Of a DNA stretch of 64,000 bases, positions 10,081 through 18,841 are shown piece after piece. The stretch is from DASXIF01 sp036498145. Its GTDB lineage: Bacteria; Actinomycetota; Actinomycetes; Mycobacteriales; Jatrophihabitantaceae. How positions within the stretch are numbered: the first letter of the stretch is position 1; every line of letters begins with the position of its first letter. Made by a program: the position numbers and the translations under genes. Under the pieces are notes generated by a model, which worked only from the letters and a program-made list of their open reading frames with translations, did not search any database and was not told the origin of the DNA. Location of the stretch: NCBI GenBank assembly GCA_963708625.1, contig CAVPSV010000004.1, forward strand, positions 1,426,001 to 1,490,000, read 5' to 3'.

Positions 10081-10108
10081 GAATGGCCCGGCGGGGGCCG
10101 GGCCATTC
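10081..10108. terminator. GC-rich perfect hairpin (terminator-like)
   Basis: A perfect 12-base-pair stem (10081-10092 with 10097-10108) carries a gggg loop. It lies downstream of the 50-residue minus-strand gene and upstream of the LLM gene, so it probably ends the former. There is no clear U-tract, as is often the case in actinomycetes. Confidence 0.7.
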
Positions 10109-10128
10109 ACCTTCTTAGACGGGTGTCG

Positions 10129-10281
10129 TCAGCGGGTGTAGTTCACCCGCGTCGCTGCGATGAGCAACTCCTGCTGCATGGCAGGTGAGCTCGCGTTGCG
10201 CAGTGCACGCTCGAACTGGTGCATGTTGCGACGCTGGCGCAGTCGGGCGGCGACCCGTGCGGTCGCGTTCTTCGCGGTCAT
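10129..10281 (-). CDS. Small basic protein of unknown function (50 aa)
   Basis: The product starts MTAKNATARVAARLRQRRN and ends AATRVNYTR: 50 residues, rich in Arg and Ala, predicted as two amphipathic helices. The ATG at 10281 has an excellent ribosome-binding site (gaggaggcacg) seven bases upstream, which decides this start over a longer frame reaching 10326. A perfect terminator-like hairpin follows. I recognise the general pattern of short basic actinobacterial proteins with a ...MRQEL-like C-terminal helix but no family name. RNA or protein binding is possible. Confidence 0.65.
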   Translation of the reverse strand: MTAKNATARVAARLRQRRNMHQFERALRNASSPAMQQELLIAATRVNYTR

Positions 10282-10300
10282 GATTCGTGCCTCCTCGGGG

Positions 10301-10313
10301 CCTGGTAACCAGG
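10301..10313. promoter_or_regulatory. Palindrome upstream of the 50-aa gene
   Basis: An inverted repeat of six-base arms with a one-base centre lies 20 bases upstream of the minus-strand ATG at 10281. A second palindrome (five-base arms, 10356-10360 with 10365-10369) lies further upstream. They may be operators; no regulator is identified. Confidence 0.3.
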
Positions 10314-10434
10314 CTACTGGGTGCAACCGAAGAATTCCGCCGAATATGCCCGCGTGTGGCTAACGCCACGTTGGTACTCTACCCGTCAACCAGCTATCTG
10401 TTAGGCACCATGATACCTATTGTTCGCGTGCCGA

Positions 10435-12024
10435 TCAAAGCATCGCCAGCCCGGGATCGGCCAGCATGCCCGCCACATCGGACAGGAACTGCGAACCCTG
10501 CTGGCCGTCCACCACCCGATGGTCGAACGAGACGGCGAGCTGGGTCACCCACCTCGGCTCGATCGACTCCGTGCCGTCCGGTCCACCGACCACCCACGGC
10601 ATCCGCCGGATCGCGCCGAAGGCGACGATGCCGGTCTCGCCCGGGTTGAGGATCGGCGTGCCGGTGTCGATGCCGAACACGCCGACGTTGGTGATCGTGA
10701 TCGTGCCGCCGAGCATGTCCGCGGGCGAGGTGCGTCCGGCGCGGGCGGTGTCGGTCAGCCGGGTGATCGCATCGGCCAGGTCGCGCAGGCCGAGCGCATC
10801 GGCATCCGTGATGTTCGGCACGACCAGTCCGCGGTCGGTCGCCGCCGCGATGCCCAGGTTCACGTAGTGCTTCAACACGATCTCACCGGCGGCTTCGTCC
10901 CAGCTCGCGTTGATCTCGGGGGTGCGCTCGGCGGCCAGGATCACGGCCCGCGCCACGAACAGCAGCGGCGAGACCTTGACGCCGACGAAGTCGCGCCGCG
11001 CCGCCACCCGCTCGCGCAGGTCCATGGTCGCGGTGATGTCGATCGTGACGAACTCGGTGACGTGCGGCGCCGTGAACGCCGAGCTGACCATCGCGGCCGC
11101 CGTGTGCTTACGCACCCCGCGAATCGGCACCCGCGTTTCCCGGGCGCCGCGCGCGCGGACGCTCTGCGGGCCTGGCGCGCCGGTCGGCGAGCCGGCGGTA
11201 CCGGTGCCGGCGGCGGGGCCGCCACTGGTCTGCGCGGCATGTGCCACATCGTCACGCGACACGGTGCCGTTCGGTCCCGTCGCGCGAACGCCGGCCAGGT
11301 CCACGCCAAGGGACTTGGCCAGCTTGCGCACCGGCGGCTTGGCGAGCACGCGGTGCGAGGTCGGCGCCGGGTGTGGTGCTCCGAGGCCGTTGGCGGGACT
11401 GTCGGTCGCCGGCACAGCGGTGTCGGTCGGCGCGGACATGACGGGCGACGACGGCACGTCCGGGGGCACTTCCGGCGGCACGCCGTCCGGAGTCCCGGCC
11501 GCGAACGCCGGGTGCGCGGACGGGGCCGGCGCCACCGGGCGTCGCCGGCGCCGGTGCGCAGTTCCTTCGGCCGCCGGGCCGTAGCCGACCAGCACCGGCT
11601 GGCGCTTGGGCACGCCCTCGCCGAGCACACCGTACGGTGCCCCGTCCGCCGGCTCGGCGGCCGGCGTCGGGACGAGGTTGGTGACGGCGGCATCCGGCGG
11701 CGCGGTGCCGGCGGCGGCCGGTGCGACGTCGGCCTGTGCCAGGGCCGGGGCGCTGGCGGCAGTCGGCGCGGCCCCCACAGCCGCGGCCACCTCGATCGAG
11801 ATGATCGCGGCGCCGACGTTGACGGTCTGGCCCTCCGTCGCGTGCAGGGCGGTGACCACACCGGCGAACGGCGACGGTAGCTCCACCGCTGCCTTGGCCG
11901 TCTCCACTTCCACCAGCACCTGGTTGACCTCGACGACATCGCCCACCGCGACCCGCCAGCCGAGGATGTCGGCCTCGGTGAGGCCTTCGCCGATGTCCGG
12001 CATCTTGAACTGCTTCACGTCCAT
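10435..12024 (-). CDS. bkdC: 2-oxoacid dehydrogenase E2 (dihydrolipoyl acyltransferase)
   Basis: This 529-residue protein is the acyltransferase core of a pyruvate or branched-chain 2-oxoacid dehydrogenase complex. In order it has one N-terminal lipoyl domain with the lipoylated Lys44 (VEVETAKAAVEL), a long Ala/Pro linker (about 80-215), a peripheral subunit-binding domain (RVLAKPPVRKLAKSLGVDL, about 225-260), and a catalytic domain ending in SFDHRVVDG with the active-site His. It is the third gene of E1a-E1b-E2, 16 bases after E1b. The alpha2-beta2 E1 layout and single lipoyl domain suggest the branched-chain (Bkd) type rather than AceE-type pyruvate dehydrogenase. No E3 gene is next to it. 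The frame is clean. Confidence 0.9.
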   Translation of the reverse strand: MDVKQFKMPDIGEGLTEADILGWRVAVGDVVEVNQVLVEVETAKAAVELPSPFAGVVTALHATEGQTVNVGAAIISIEVAAAVGAAPTAASAPALAQADVAPAAAGTAPPDAAVTNLVPTPAAEPADGAPYGVLGEGVPKRQPVLVGYGPAAEGTAHRRRRRPVAPAPSAHPAFAAGTPDGVPPEVPPDVPSSPVMSAPTDTAVPATDSPANGLGAPHPAPTSHRVLAKPPVRKLAKSLGVDLAGVRATGPNGTVSRDDVAHAAQTSGGPAAGTGTAGSPTGAPGPQSVRARGARETRVPIRGVRKHTAAAMVSSAFTAPHVTEFVTIDITATMDLRERVAARRDFVGVKVSPLLFVARAVILAAERTPEINASWDEAAGEIVLKHYVNLGIAAATDRGLVVPNITDADALGLRDLADAITRLTDTARAGRTSPADMLGGTITITNVGVFGIDTGTPILNPGETGIVAFGAIRRMPWVVGGPDGTESIEPRWVTQLAVSFDHRVVDGQQGSQFLSDVAGMLADPGLAML

Positions 12025-12039
12025 GTTTTGCTACGCCCC

Positions 12040-13035
12040 TCAGTACGACAGCGAGCGGTCGACGGCGTCGAGGATCCGATCGACATTCGGCAGCCACTCC
12101 TCTTCGAGCCGGCTGGGCGGGTACTGGGTGTCGTACCCGGTGACGCGCAGTACCGGCGCCTCCAGTTGGTAGAACGCATGCTCCTGCACCCGTGCGGCCA
12201 GCTCGGAACTGATGCTGAAGCTCTGCCACGCCTCGTGCACGACGATCAGGCGACCGGTCCGTGCCACCGACGCCAACACCGTCGGCATGTCCAGCGGCGA
12301 CAGCGTGCGCAGGTCGATCACCTCCAGGTCGCGGCCCTCGTCGGCGGCGACCGTTGCGGCTTCGAGCGCGGTGGTCACCATCGGCCCGTAGCTGGCGATC
12401 GTGACATGGCTCCCCGGACGCACGACACGGGCGGAGTGCAGCGGCAGCGGGGTCTGCGCGATCTCCCCCTTGGCCCAGTAGCGGCGCTTCGGCTCGAAGA
12501 ACACGACCGGGTCGTCCGAGGCGATCGACTGCTGGATCATCCAGTAGGCGTCGGACGGGTTGGCGCAGCTGACCACTTTCAGCCCCGGCGTGTGCGCGAA
12601 GTACGACTCGGGCGATTCGCTGTGGTGCTCGACCGCGCCGATGCCGCCGCCGAACGGGATGCGGATCGTGATCGGCATCCGCACGGTGCCGGCCGAACGG
12701 GTGCGCATCTTCGCGACCTGACTCACGATCTGGTCGAAGGCCGGGAACACGAAGCCGTCGAACTGGATCTCGCACACCGGCCGGTAGCCGCGCATGGCCA
12801 GGCCGACGGCGGTGCCGATGATCCCGGACTCGGCCAGCGGGGTGTCGATGACGCGGTCGTCGCCGAAGTCCTTGTGCAGCCCGTCGGTGACGCGGAAGAC
12901 GCCGCCGAGCTTGCCGACGTCCTCACCCATGATGAGGACCTTGGGGTCGTCCTCCATCGCCTTGCGCAGCCCGTTGTTGAGGGCCTTCGCCATCGTGATC
13001 GGCGCGGGGCTGGTGGCCGGAATCGCGTCTGTCAT
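12040..13035 (-). CDS. bkdB: 2-oxoacid dehydrogenase E1 beta subunit
   Basis: This subunit of about 331 residues is the thiamine-diphosphate-dependent E1 beta chain, which completes the active site with E1 alpha. Typical features are the N-terminal ALNNGLRKAMEDDPKVLIMG, GEDVGKLGGVF, TPLAESGIIGTAVGLAM, QFDGFVFPAFDQI and the C-terminal PVLRVTGYDTQYPP. I choose the ATG at 13035 because its A overlaps the E1a TGA stop (TGATG), whereas the longer open frame to 13293 runs inside E1a. The downstream E2 gene follows after 15 bases. Confidence 0.93.
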   Translation of the reverse strand: MTDAIPATSPAPITMAKALNNGLRKAMEDDPKVLIMGEDVGKLGGVFRVTDGLHKDFGDDRVIDTPLAESGIIGTAVGLAMRGYRPVCEIQFDGFVFPAFDQIVSQVAKMRTRSAGTVRMPITIRIPFGGGIGAVEHHSESPESYFAHTPGLKVVSCANPSDAYWMIQQSIASDDPVVFFEPKRRYWAKGEIAQTPLPLHSARVVRPGSHVTIASYGPMVTTALEAATVAADEGRDLEVIDLRTLSPLDMPTVLASVARTGRLIVVHEAWQSFSISSELAARVQEHAFYQLEAPVLRVTGYDTQYPPSRLEEEWLPNVDRILDAVDRSLSY

Positions 13036-14156
13036 CAGTGCACCGCCTCGTCCAGCGAGCCCACGAAGGAGACGAACTCCTCGCGCTGGGCATCGAGTTC
13101 CGCGGGCATGTCCGCGTACAGCGCCTCGAAGACCGATTCCGGGGACGGGTTGGGGAGCGCGCGGCAGCCGGAGCGGATGCGCTCGGCCAGCTGCTGCGAC
13201 TCCTGTTCCACCTCGGCGAAGAACTCGCCCGGCACGCTCGCCTGCCGGGTCAGGTACGCCTTGACCCTGGCGATCGGATCTCGCAACTTCCACGTCTCGG
13301 TCTCATCGGCGAGCCGGTACCGGGTGGGGTCGTCCGAGGTGGTGTGCGGGTTCATCCGATAGGTGTATGCCTCGATCAGCGTCGGGCCCTGCGCGCCACG
13401 AGCGTCGTCGAGCGCCTTGCGGGTCACGGCGAAACACGCGAGCACGTCATTGCCGTCGACCCTCATGCCCGGAAAGCCGAATCCGGCCGAGCGCTGGTAC
13501 AGCGGCACCCTGCTCTGCGTGGTGACCGGCTCGCTGATCGCCCACTGGTTGTTCTGGCAGTAGAAGACGACCGGCAGGTTGCCGGCCGCCGCCCACACGA
13601 AGGCTTCGTTGACATCGCCTTGGCTGGATGCGCCGTCACCGAAGCAGACGAGCGCGGCGGTGTCGCGGTCGATGTCCCCGGTGCCCATGGCGCCGTCGCG
13701 GACGATGCCCATGGCATACCCAGTGGCGTGCAGGGTGTGCGCGCCGATGACGATCGTGTACAGCTGGAAGTTGTGTTCGAACGGGTCGAACCCGCCGAGG
13801 TTCGTGCCGCGGAACAGCCCGAGCAGGTCGAGTGGATCCACACCCCGACACCACGCCACGCCGTGCTCGCGGTAGCTGGGGAACGCCATGTCCTGGGCGC
13901 GCAGCGCGCGGCCGGCGCCGATCTGCGCTGCCTCCTGGCCGAGCAGCGACGCCCACAGCCCCAGCTCACCCTGGCGTTGCAGGGCGATTGCCTCGGTGTC
14001 CAGGCGCCGGACCAGGACCAGGTCGCGATAGATCGCCGCGATCTCGTCGTCGGAGATGTCGAGCGGATAGTCAGGATGATCGACGCGCTGTCCCTCAGGG
14101 GTCAGCAGCTGGACCATGTCCGGCTCGGGGTGCACCGCGTACACGCGTTCGGTCAT
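13035..14156 (-). CDS. bkdA: 2-oxoacid dehydrogenase E1 alpha subunit
   Basis: This 373-residue protein is the decarboxylating E1 alpha chain. The ThDP-magnesium motif runs from Gly173-Asp-Gly to Asn-Asn near residue 203 (FGDGASSQGDVNEAFVWAA, then CQNNQWAIS). The phosphorylation-loop region RMNPHTTSDDPTRYR is typical of branched-chain E1 alpha. It heads the operon: about 178 bases separate it from helD upstream, so a promoter probably lies in 14157-14334. The stop overlaps the E1 beta start by one base. Confidence 0.93.
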   Translation of the reverse strand: MTERVYAVHPEPDMVQLLTPEGQRVDHPDYPLDISDDEIAAIYRDLVLVRRLDTEAIALQRQGELGLWASLLGQEAAQIGAGRALRAQDMAFPSYREHGVAWCRGVDPLDLLGLFRGTNLGGFDPFEHNFQLYTIVIGAHTLHATGYAMGIVRDGAMGTGDIDRDTAALVCFGDGASSQGDVNEAFVWAAAGNLPVVFYCQNNQWAISEPVTTQSRVPLYQRSAGFGFPGMRVDGNDVLACFAVTRKALDDARGAQGPTLIEAYTYRMNPHTTSDDPTRYRLADETETWKLRDPIARVKAYLTRQASVPGEFFAEVEQESQQLAERIRSGCRALPNPSPESVFEALYADMPAELDAQREEFVSFVGSLDEAVH

Positions 14157-14334
14157 CTACCGATGTCTCCTCGTCTGGACGCTCCGGGTGGGGTCGCCAC
14201 CCCGGCGCGTTGCCGCAATCGGTATCGGAGTTGGTACAGGGGTGGTGTGCCGATCCGAATACCCAGGGGTTCCTACCATATTGCGGCCCAAGGCCCCTGG
14301 TCGTCCATGCGACGCGGCGAGCGGCCGCCACCGA

Positions 14335-16491
14335 TCAACCGGCGGTCGCCGGTGCCGGGACGCCGCCCGGGTCGCCGAGTTCCGGCACGATCGGCTGGTC
14401 GTGCGCGATCACCAGGCGCGAGACGGCGCGGGTGAGCAGCACGTAGAGCCGGCGCAGGCCGGCGGTGCGGGTGGCCTCAGCGGCCACGATGTCGGCGGGC
14501 TCGACGAGCAGCACCGAGTCGAACTCCAGGCCCTTGGCCGCGCTCGCCCCTACGACCGACACCCTGCTCGCCAGCGCCGTCGCCGGTTCGGACGCTGCGC
14601 CGGTGTCGCTGTCGGTGCGCTCGTCCACCGGGTCTGCGTCGATGCCGGCGGCGCGGATCAGCCCCAGCCAGTGCGGTACCTGTGCGTCGGCAGCCAGCAC
14701 GCCGACCGAGCCGTCGTGGGACAGCAGCCGCCGCAACTCCTCGATCGCGCCGGCCGCGTCGGTGAACCGCACGGCCTGTTCGCCTTGGCGGATCGATCGC
14801 GCCGGCGGCACGTCCGCGGCCACGCTGGGCAGTAGGCGGTTCGACAGTTCCAGCACCTCACCGGGCACGCGATAGCCGACCGTCAACTCGCGCAGCACTG
14901 CCTGCGGTTGGCCGAGACCGGCCAGGGTCGGCGGCCACGCGCCAGGTGCCCACGGCGTGGTGGCCTGGGCGAGATCGCCGAGAATCGTCATCGAACCGGC
15001 CGGGCAGCGCCGGGCCACGGCGCGGCACTGCATCGGGCTCAGGTCCTGAGCCTCGTCCACCACGACGTGCACGAACGTGGCCATACCGGTGACCAACCCG
15101 TCCAGCTCGTCGATCAGGACGATGTCGGCCGGCGTCCACCGGTTGCCGCGACGCGTGGTGGCAGTGCCGTCCGCGAGTTGCGCCAGCTCCGCATCGCTGA
15201 GCACGGCGCCGCCGCACCGGGCCAGGAATTCCGGCTCTCGCCACAACCGCCGCAGCAGGGCAGCCGGATCGACCGCCGGCCACACCTCGTCGAGCAGCTC
15301 GGTCACCGCTCGCGCCCGCGCGATCCGGGCCACCTCGGCGTCGGTCGGCGCCCCACCCGCGTCCTCACGCTGCCGGCGGACGTCCTCGGCGATCTGGACC
15401 CGGATCCGCTCCCGCGCGATCGACCAGCGCAGGCCCTCGCCTAGTTCCCGGCGCGCGTCGTCGACGTAACGGCGAAGGTGGTGCGCCGGTACCCGGTACC
15501 GCCTGGTGCCGACGACGGCGAGCAGGTCGTGCGCCGGTTTGGCGATGTGGCTGAGCAGGGCGCGCCGCAGTACGTCGGCCATTCTCGCGTCGCCCTTGAG
15601 CGTCGCCACCGTGGCGGTCTCGGTTGCCGTCGCGCGCACCCGCATCAGCTCGTCGATCGTGGCCTGCTCGATCCCACCCTCGCCGAGCGACGGCAACACC
15701 TGGGCGATGTAATGCAGGAACGCGCGGTTCGGGCCGACGACGAGCACGCCGGAGCGGCGCAGTCGCTGCGGGTAGGTGTAGAGCAGGTACGCGGCCCGGT
15801 GCAGTCCGACGGCAGTCTTGCCGGTGCCGGGTGAGCCCTGGATGCACAGCGAGGTGTCCAGGTCGGCGCGCACCAGGTCGTCCTGGTCGGGCTGGATGGT
15901 GGCGACGATGTCGCGCATGGGGCCGACGCGCGGGCGCTCGATCTCGTGCCGCAGCAGGTCGGAGGCCAGGCCGAGCAGTTCGCCGCGGTCGAGATGCTCG
16001 TCCTCGAACGAGGTCAGCTCGCCGTGCTGGAACCCGAAGCGCCGGCGCAACCGGACGCCCATCCGCTGCTGCGGCGTGGCCCGGTAGAACGCGCGCGATA
16101 TCGGTGCCCGCCAGTCCACCACCACCGGGTCGCCCGCGCTGTCGCGCACATGCCGCCGCCCGATGTGGAAGATTTCGCTCTCGCGGTGCCCATTGCTCGG
16201 CTCCGGGTCGCTCCGCTCCTCGGGCCCGGGGGGCCCTGCGATGCTCACTCCGCCGTCACGCTCGCGGTCGACACGACCGAAGAAGGGCGGTGCGTCCGGA
16301 TCGGCGGCAAGGGCGGCCAGTCGTTCGGCGCGCATCCGCCCGAGCGATTGGCTGGCCAGTTCGTCCACGCCGTAGTCGGCGATGCGGGAGGCCGCGACAG
16401 TCATCTCGGCCAGGCATACCCGGGCGATGTCGAGGTGCTCGCGTTCTGCTGCGAGGTCCGGATCGGTGGTACCGCTGAGGCCGCTTTGCAC
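14335..16491 (-). CDS. helD: HelD-like UvrD/Rep-family helicase (RNA polymerase recycling factor)
   Basis: This 718-residue superfamily 1 ATPase has the HelD architecture: an N-terminal coiled-coil arm (residues 10-60) and a following FFGRVDRE..DWRAPISRAFY region, Walker A GSPGTGKT (219-226), Walker B VVDEAQD (to about 483), and motif IV-VI remnants ending in GLRRLYVLLTRAVSRLVIAHD. HelD proteins remove stalled RNA polymerase from DNA, and some actinobacterial homologues (HelR) protect against rifamycins. Actinobacterial members are 700-750 residues, as here. The start ATG 16491 lies back to back with the NUDIX gene. The frame is clean. Confidence 0.87.
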   Translation of the reverse strand: MQSGLSGTTDPDLAAEREHLDIARVCLAEMTVAASRIADYGVDELASQSLGRMRAERLAALAADPDAPPFFGRVDRERDGGVSIAGPPGPEERSDPEPSNGHRESEIFHIGRRHVRDSAGDPVVVDWRAPISRAFYRATPQQRMGVRLRRRFGFQHGELTSFEDEHLDRGELLGLASDLLRHEIERPRVGPMRDIVATIQPDQDDLVRADLDTSLCIQGSPGTGKTAVGLHRAAYLLYTYPQRLRRSGVLVVGPNRAFLHYIAQVLPSLGEGGIEQATIDELMRVRATATETATVATLKGDARMADVLRRALLSHIAKPAHDLLAVVGTRRYRVPAHHLRRYVDDARRELGEGLRWSIARERIRVQIAEDVRRQREDAGGAPTDAEVARIARARAVTELLDEVWPAVDPAALLRRLWREPEFLARCGGAVLSDAELAQLADGTATTRRGNRWTPADIVLIDELDGLVTGMATFVHVVVDEAQDLSPMQCRAVARRCPAGSMTILGDLAQATTPWAPGAWPPTLAGLGQPQAVLRELTVGYRVPGEVLELSNRLLPSVAADVPPARSIRQGEQAVRFTDAAGAIEELRRLLSHDGSVGVLAADAQVPHWLGLIRAAGIDADPVDERTDSDTGAASEPATALASRVSVVGASAAKGLEFDSVLLVEPADIVAAEATRTAGLRRLYVLLTRAVSRLVIAHDQPIVPELGDPGGVPAPATAG

Positions 16492-16568
16492 GATTAAGAC
16501 ACGTTACGCGCGGGGCCCCAACCGAGTTATGAGAACGCCGGTGCGAGGCTGTGCGGTGTGATCGGGCG

Positions 16569-17120
16569 ATGAGCGAGATCAGGCGGGTGAGCAGCCGCGA
16601 GGTGTACCGCAACCCGTGGCTGGCGCTGCGCGAGGACGAGATCGAGTACCAGGACGGCAGCCGAGGCACGTACGCCGTCGTGGACAAGAAGGACTTCGTG
16701 GTGGTGCTGCCGTGGGTGGACGGTGGCTACTGGCTGGTGCAGCAGTTCCGGTACCCGGTGGGCAGCCGGGAGTGGGAGTTCCCGCAGGGCGGCTGGCCGG
16801 CCGGGCACACCGGCACCGCGCTGGAACTGGCTGCGGCCGAGCTCGCCGAGGAGACGGGTCTGCGCGCTCAGCGCTACCAGCATCTGGGGCGACTGTTCGC
16901 GGCCTACGGCTACAGCTCGCAGTCCTTCGACGTCTTCCGGGCAACCGAACTGACCCAGGGCATGCCGCGCCGTGAGGTCAGCGAGCAGGACATGGTGCAC
17001 CGCTGGTTCGCCGAGGACGACCTCTGGGCCATGGTCGCGGCAGGCGAGTTCGCCGACTCCTTCAGCGTGGCCGCACTAACGCTCGACGGCCTCCGCCGGA
17101 AGGCGGAGGCCGTCGAGTAA
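16569..17120 (+). CDS. NUDIX hydrolase-fold protein with degenerate NUDIX box
   Basis: This 183-residue protein resembles ADP-ribose pyrophosphatase-type NUDIX hydrolases: RGTYAVVDKKDFVVVLPWVDGGYWLVQQ, then FRYPVGSREWEFPQGGW, the NUDIX helix, and AYGYSSQSFDVFRATEL. The NUDIX box GX5EX7REUXEEXGU ends in AELAEETGL here: the EExG acids are kept, but the Arg of RE is Ala and the upstream Glu falls on a Gly. Catalysis or substrate range may be altered. The ATG at 16569 is preferred over the GTG-type frame start at 16551 because it begins the conserved N-terminus. A 16-base-pair palindrome overlaps its 3' end. Confidence 0.8.
   Translation: MSEIRRVSSREVYRNPWLALREDEIEYQDGSRGTYAVVDKKDFVVVLPWVDGGYWLVQQFRYPVGSREWEFPQGGWPAGHTGTALELAAAELAEETGLRAQRYQHLGRLFAAYGYSSQSFDVFRATELTQGMPRREVSEQDMVHRWFAEDDLWAMVAAGEFADSFSVAALTLDGLRRKAEAVE
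17082..17117. terminator. Palindromic hairpin inside the NUDIX gene end
   Basis: A perfect 16-base-pair stem (17082-17097 with 17102-17117) with a GGAA tetraloop stops exactly at the TAA stop codon. It encodes the last residues of the NUDIX protein and lies between convergent genes, so it probably acts as a bidirectional terminator. There is no T-tract. Confidence 0.75.
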
Positions 17121-17135
17121 CGCGGTGTGGCGGGA

Positions 17136-17705
17136 TCAGCTGGAGAACGCCGCGATGTTGCCCCAGGTGACCGGGCCGGCGTTGGTGTAGCCGTCGTAGA
17201 CGCCGCCGTAGAAGGCGATGCACACCCAACCCGAGGAGGACGGGTCGTTCGTGCCGCCGGTCTCCACGGTGACGGAGAACGTTCCGCCGGCACCGCCCTT
17301 GAGCGAGGTGTACGAACCGCTGAACGTGCCGATGCCGAACGGCAGCGGAGCCACGGCCGGCTTGACGCCGGCTGCCTTCGCGAAGATGGTCCCCGTGCTG
17401 GTGGACGAGGACAGCGAGGAACACGCCAGCTTCTTCGCCGTGCCGGGCACCAGGCCGCGGGCCAGCACGCGGGCCGGCGAGTCGATGTAGTTGATCACGC
17501 CGGTGGCCGTGCCGCCGGTCGGGCAGTTCAGGTCGAACGTGAGCGTGGCACTGCCGATGCCATACGCCGAGGGCATGGTGCCGCTGCCGACGAAGTGACA
17601 GGCGGCGAGCACGACTGCGGCTACTGCGGCGGCGAGCAGTGTGAAGATCTTGCCCCGGCCGCTCACGAGCGCGTGACGCGCCTTCGAGGTCTCGACGATG
17701 GTCAT
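17136..17705 (-). CDS. Secreted lipoprotein of unknown function
   Basis: This 189-residue protein has a basic N-terminus, a hydrophobic signal segment (IFTLLAAAVAAVVLAAC) and a lipobox ending at Cys36, so it should be lipid-anchored outside the membrane. The mature part is rich in Gly, Ser and Thr, contains paired Cys residues and resembles beta-sandwich surface proteins. I do not recognise a family. It converges on the NUDIX gene. Its 199-base upstream gap is shared with the divergent deacetylase lipoprotein, hinting at joint envelope roles. Confidence 0.7.
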   Translation of the reverse strand: MTIVETSKARHALVSGRGKIFTLLAAAVAAVVLAACHFVGSGTMPSAYGIGSATLTFDLNCPTGGTATGVINYIDSPARVLARGLVPGTAKKLACSSLSSSTSTGTIFAKAAGVKPAVAPLPFGIGTFSGSYTSLKGGAGGTFSVTVETGGTNDPSSSGWVCIAFYGGVYDGYTNAGPVTWGNIAAFSS

Positions 17706-17904
17706 GTGATGCGTTCCCTTCCCCGCGGCGCGCAGTCAACGCGCCCCCTGTTCGCGGGAACGTACCACCGCCACTGGCGGGGCCTCTAGTGTTGGTGATC
17801 ACTCCTGTCCGGTAGCGCCCGGCTTGCGGTGATTCGCGGACATCGAGCCGGGCCATCACGGCGAGTCGTGCCGCGTCCCGGCCGGCCGCTGACACACTCC
17901 GATC

Positions 17905-18739
17905 GTGGACCGGCGCACGTTCCTCGCGTTGCTCGCGGCCGGTACGGCAACCACGCTGACCGCGTGTGCCGAGGCCGGCGGCACGATGGAACCACCGCAG
18001 CTCACCGGGCACCGGGCCCCAGCCGGGACGGGCGCACGATCTGGCTCGGCGCAGGCGGAGAACGCCGACGCGCCGCCGGTCATCGAAGTGATCACCTCCG
18101 GTGGACCGACCAGCCTGGACCACCTGCCGGACCGCCCCGGCTCCCACCGGTTCGCGCTCACCATCGACGACGGGGTGTCGACCGAGGTGCTCGACGCGTA
18201 CGTCGACTTCATCTCCTCAGCCGACCTGCGGGCGACGTTTTTCGTCAACGGTGTGTACGACTCGTGGACCGTGGTGCGACCGAAGCTGGCGCCGATGGTC
18301 GAATCCGGTCAGGTGCAGCTCGGCAACCACACCTGGAACCACCCGAGCATCCGAAGCTGTCCGCTGCGCAGATAACCGACGAGCTGGAGCGAACGAGACG
18401 TTTCTGCGCCGCACCTACGGCGTCGCCGGGCGTCCCTACTTCCGGCCGCCGTACGGCGATCACGACGCCCGCACCGACGCGGTGACCGGCGGGCTCGGCT
18501 TCGACCGGACCGTGATGTGGTACGGCTCGCTCGGTGACTCCAGCATCGTCACGCGAGGCCCAACTGGTGACTGCCGCGCGCCAGTGGTTCGCCGCCGGAC
18601 GCATCGTGATCGGGCACGCGAACCACCCGCGGTCACGCACGTCTACCCGCAGCTGCTCGAACTGATCCGGTCCCGTGCGCTGCAGACGGTCACCCTGCGC
18701 GACGTCTTCGGCGACCAGCCGATGACGCAGGGGCGCTGA
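17905..18739 (+). CDS. Polysaccharide deacetylase (NodB/CE4) Tat lipoprotein, frameshifted
   Basis: This is a carbohydrate esterase family 4 enzyme that removes acetyl groups from wall polysaccharides. The N-terminus MDRRTFLALLAAG carries a twin-arginine signal followed by a lipobox LTAC, so it is exported folded and lipid-anchored. NodB motifs are visible: TIDDG (motif 1, catalytic Asp), HTWNH (motif 2, metal His pair) and RPPYGDHD (motif 3). The distal part IVIGHAN contains the last His motif. Frame changes near 18350, 18392, 18560 and 18625 each fit a missing one or two G/C bases, so I treat the gene as intact. GTG 17905 is the start. A hairpin follows the stop. Confidence 0.85.
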
Positions 18740-18741
18740 GC

Positions 18742-18765
18742 CGCGGCCGCAAGCACCCGGCCGCG
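18742..18765. terminator. Hairpin after the deacetylase gene
   Basis: An eight-base-pair GC stem (18742-18749 with 18758-18765) lies three bases after the stop codon and between convergent genes. It is followed by aaaa rather than T on the plus strand. It is probably a GC-rich actinobacterial terminator. Confidence 0.5.
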
Positions 18766-18841
18766 AAAACAGAAACCCCGGCGGCGGAGCAGCAGGCGTG
18801 GGTATACGTGACGACGAAACGGCGAGATGTCAGCTCTGGGC

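Noticed and set aside
10420..11880. 486-codon plus-strand frame over the E2 gene
   Set aside because: It is antisense to a full-length E2 protein with lipoyl and catalytic motifs.
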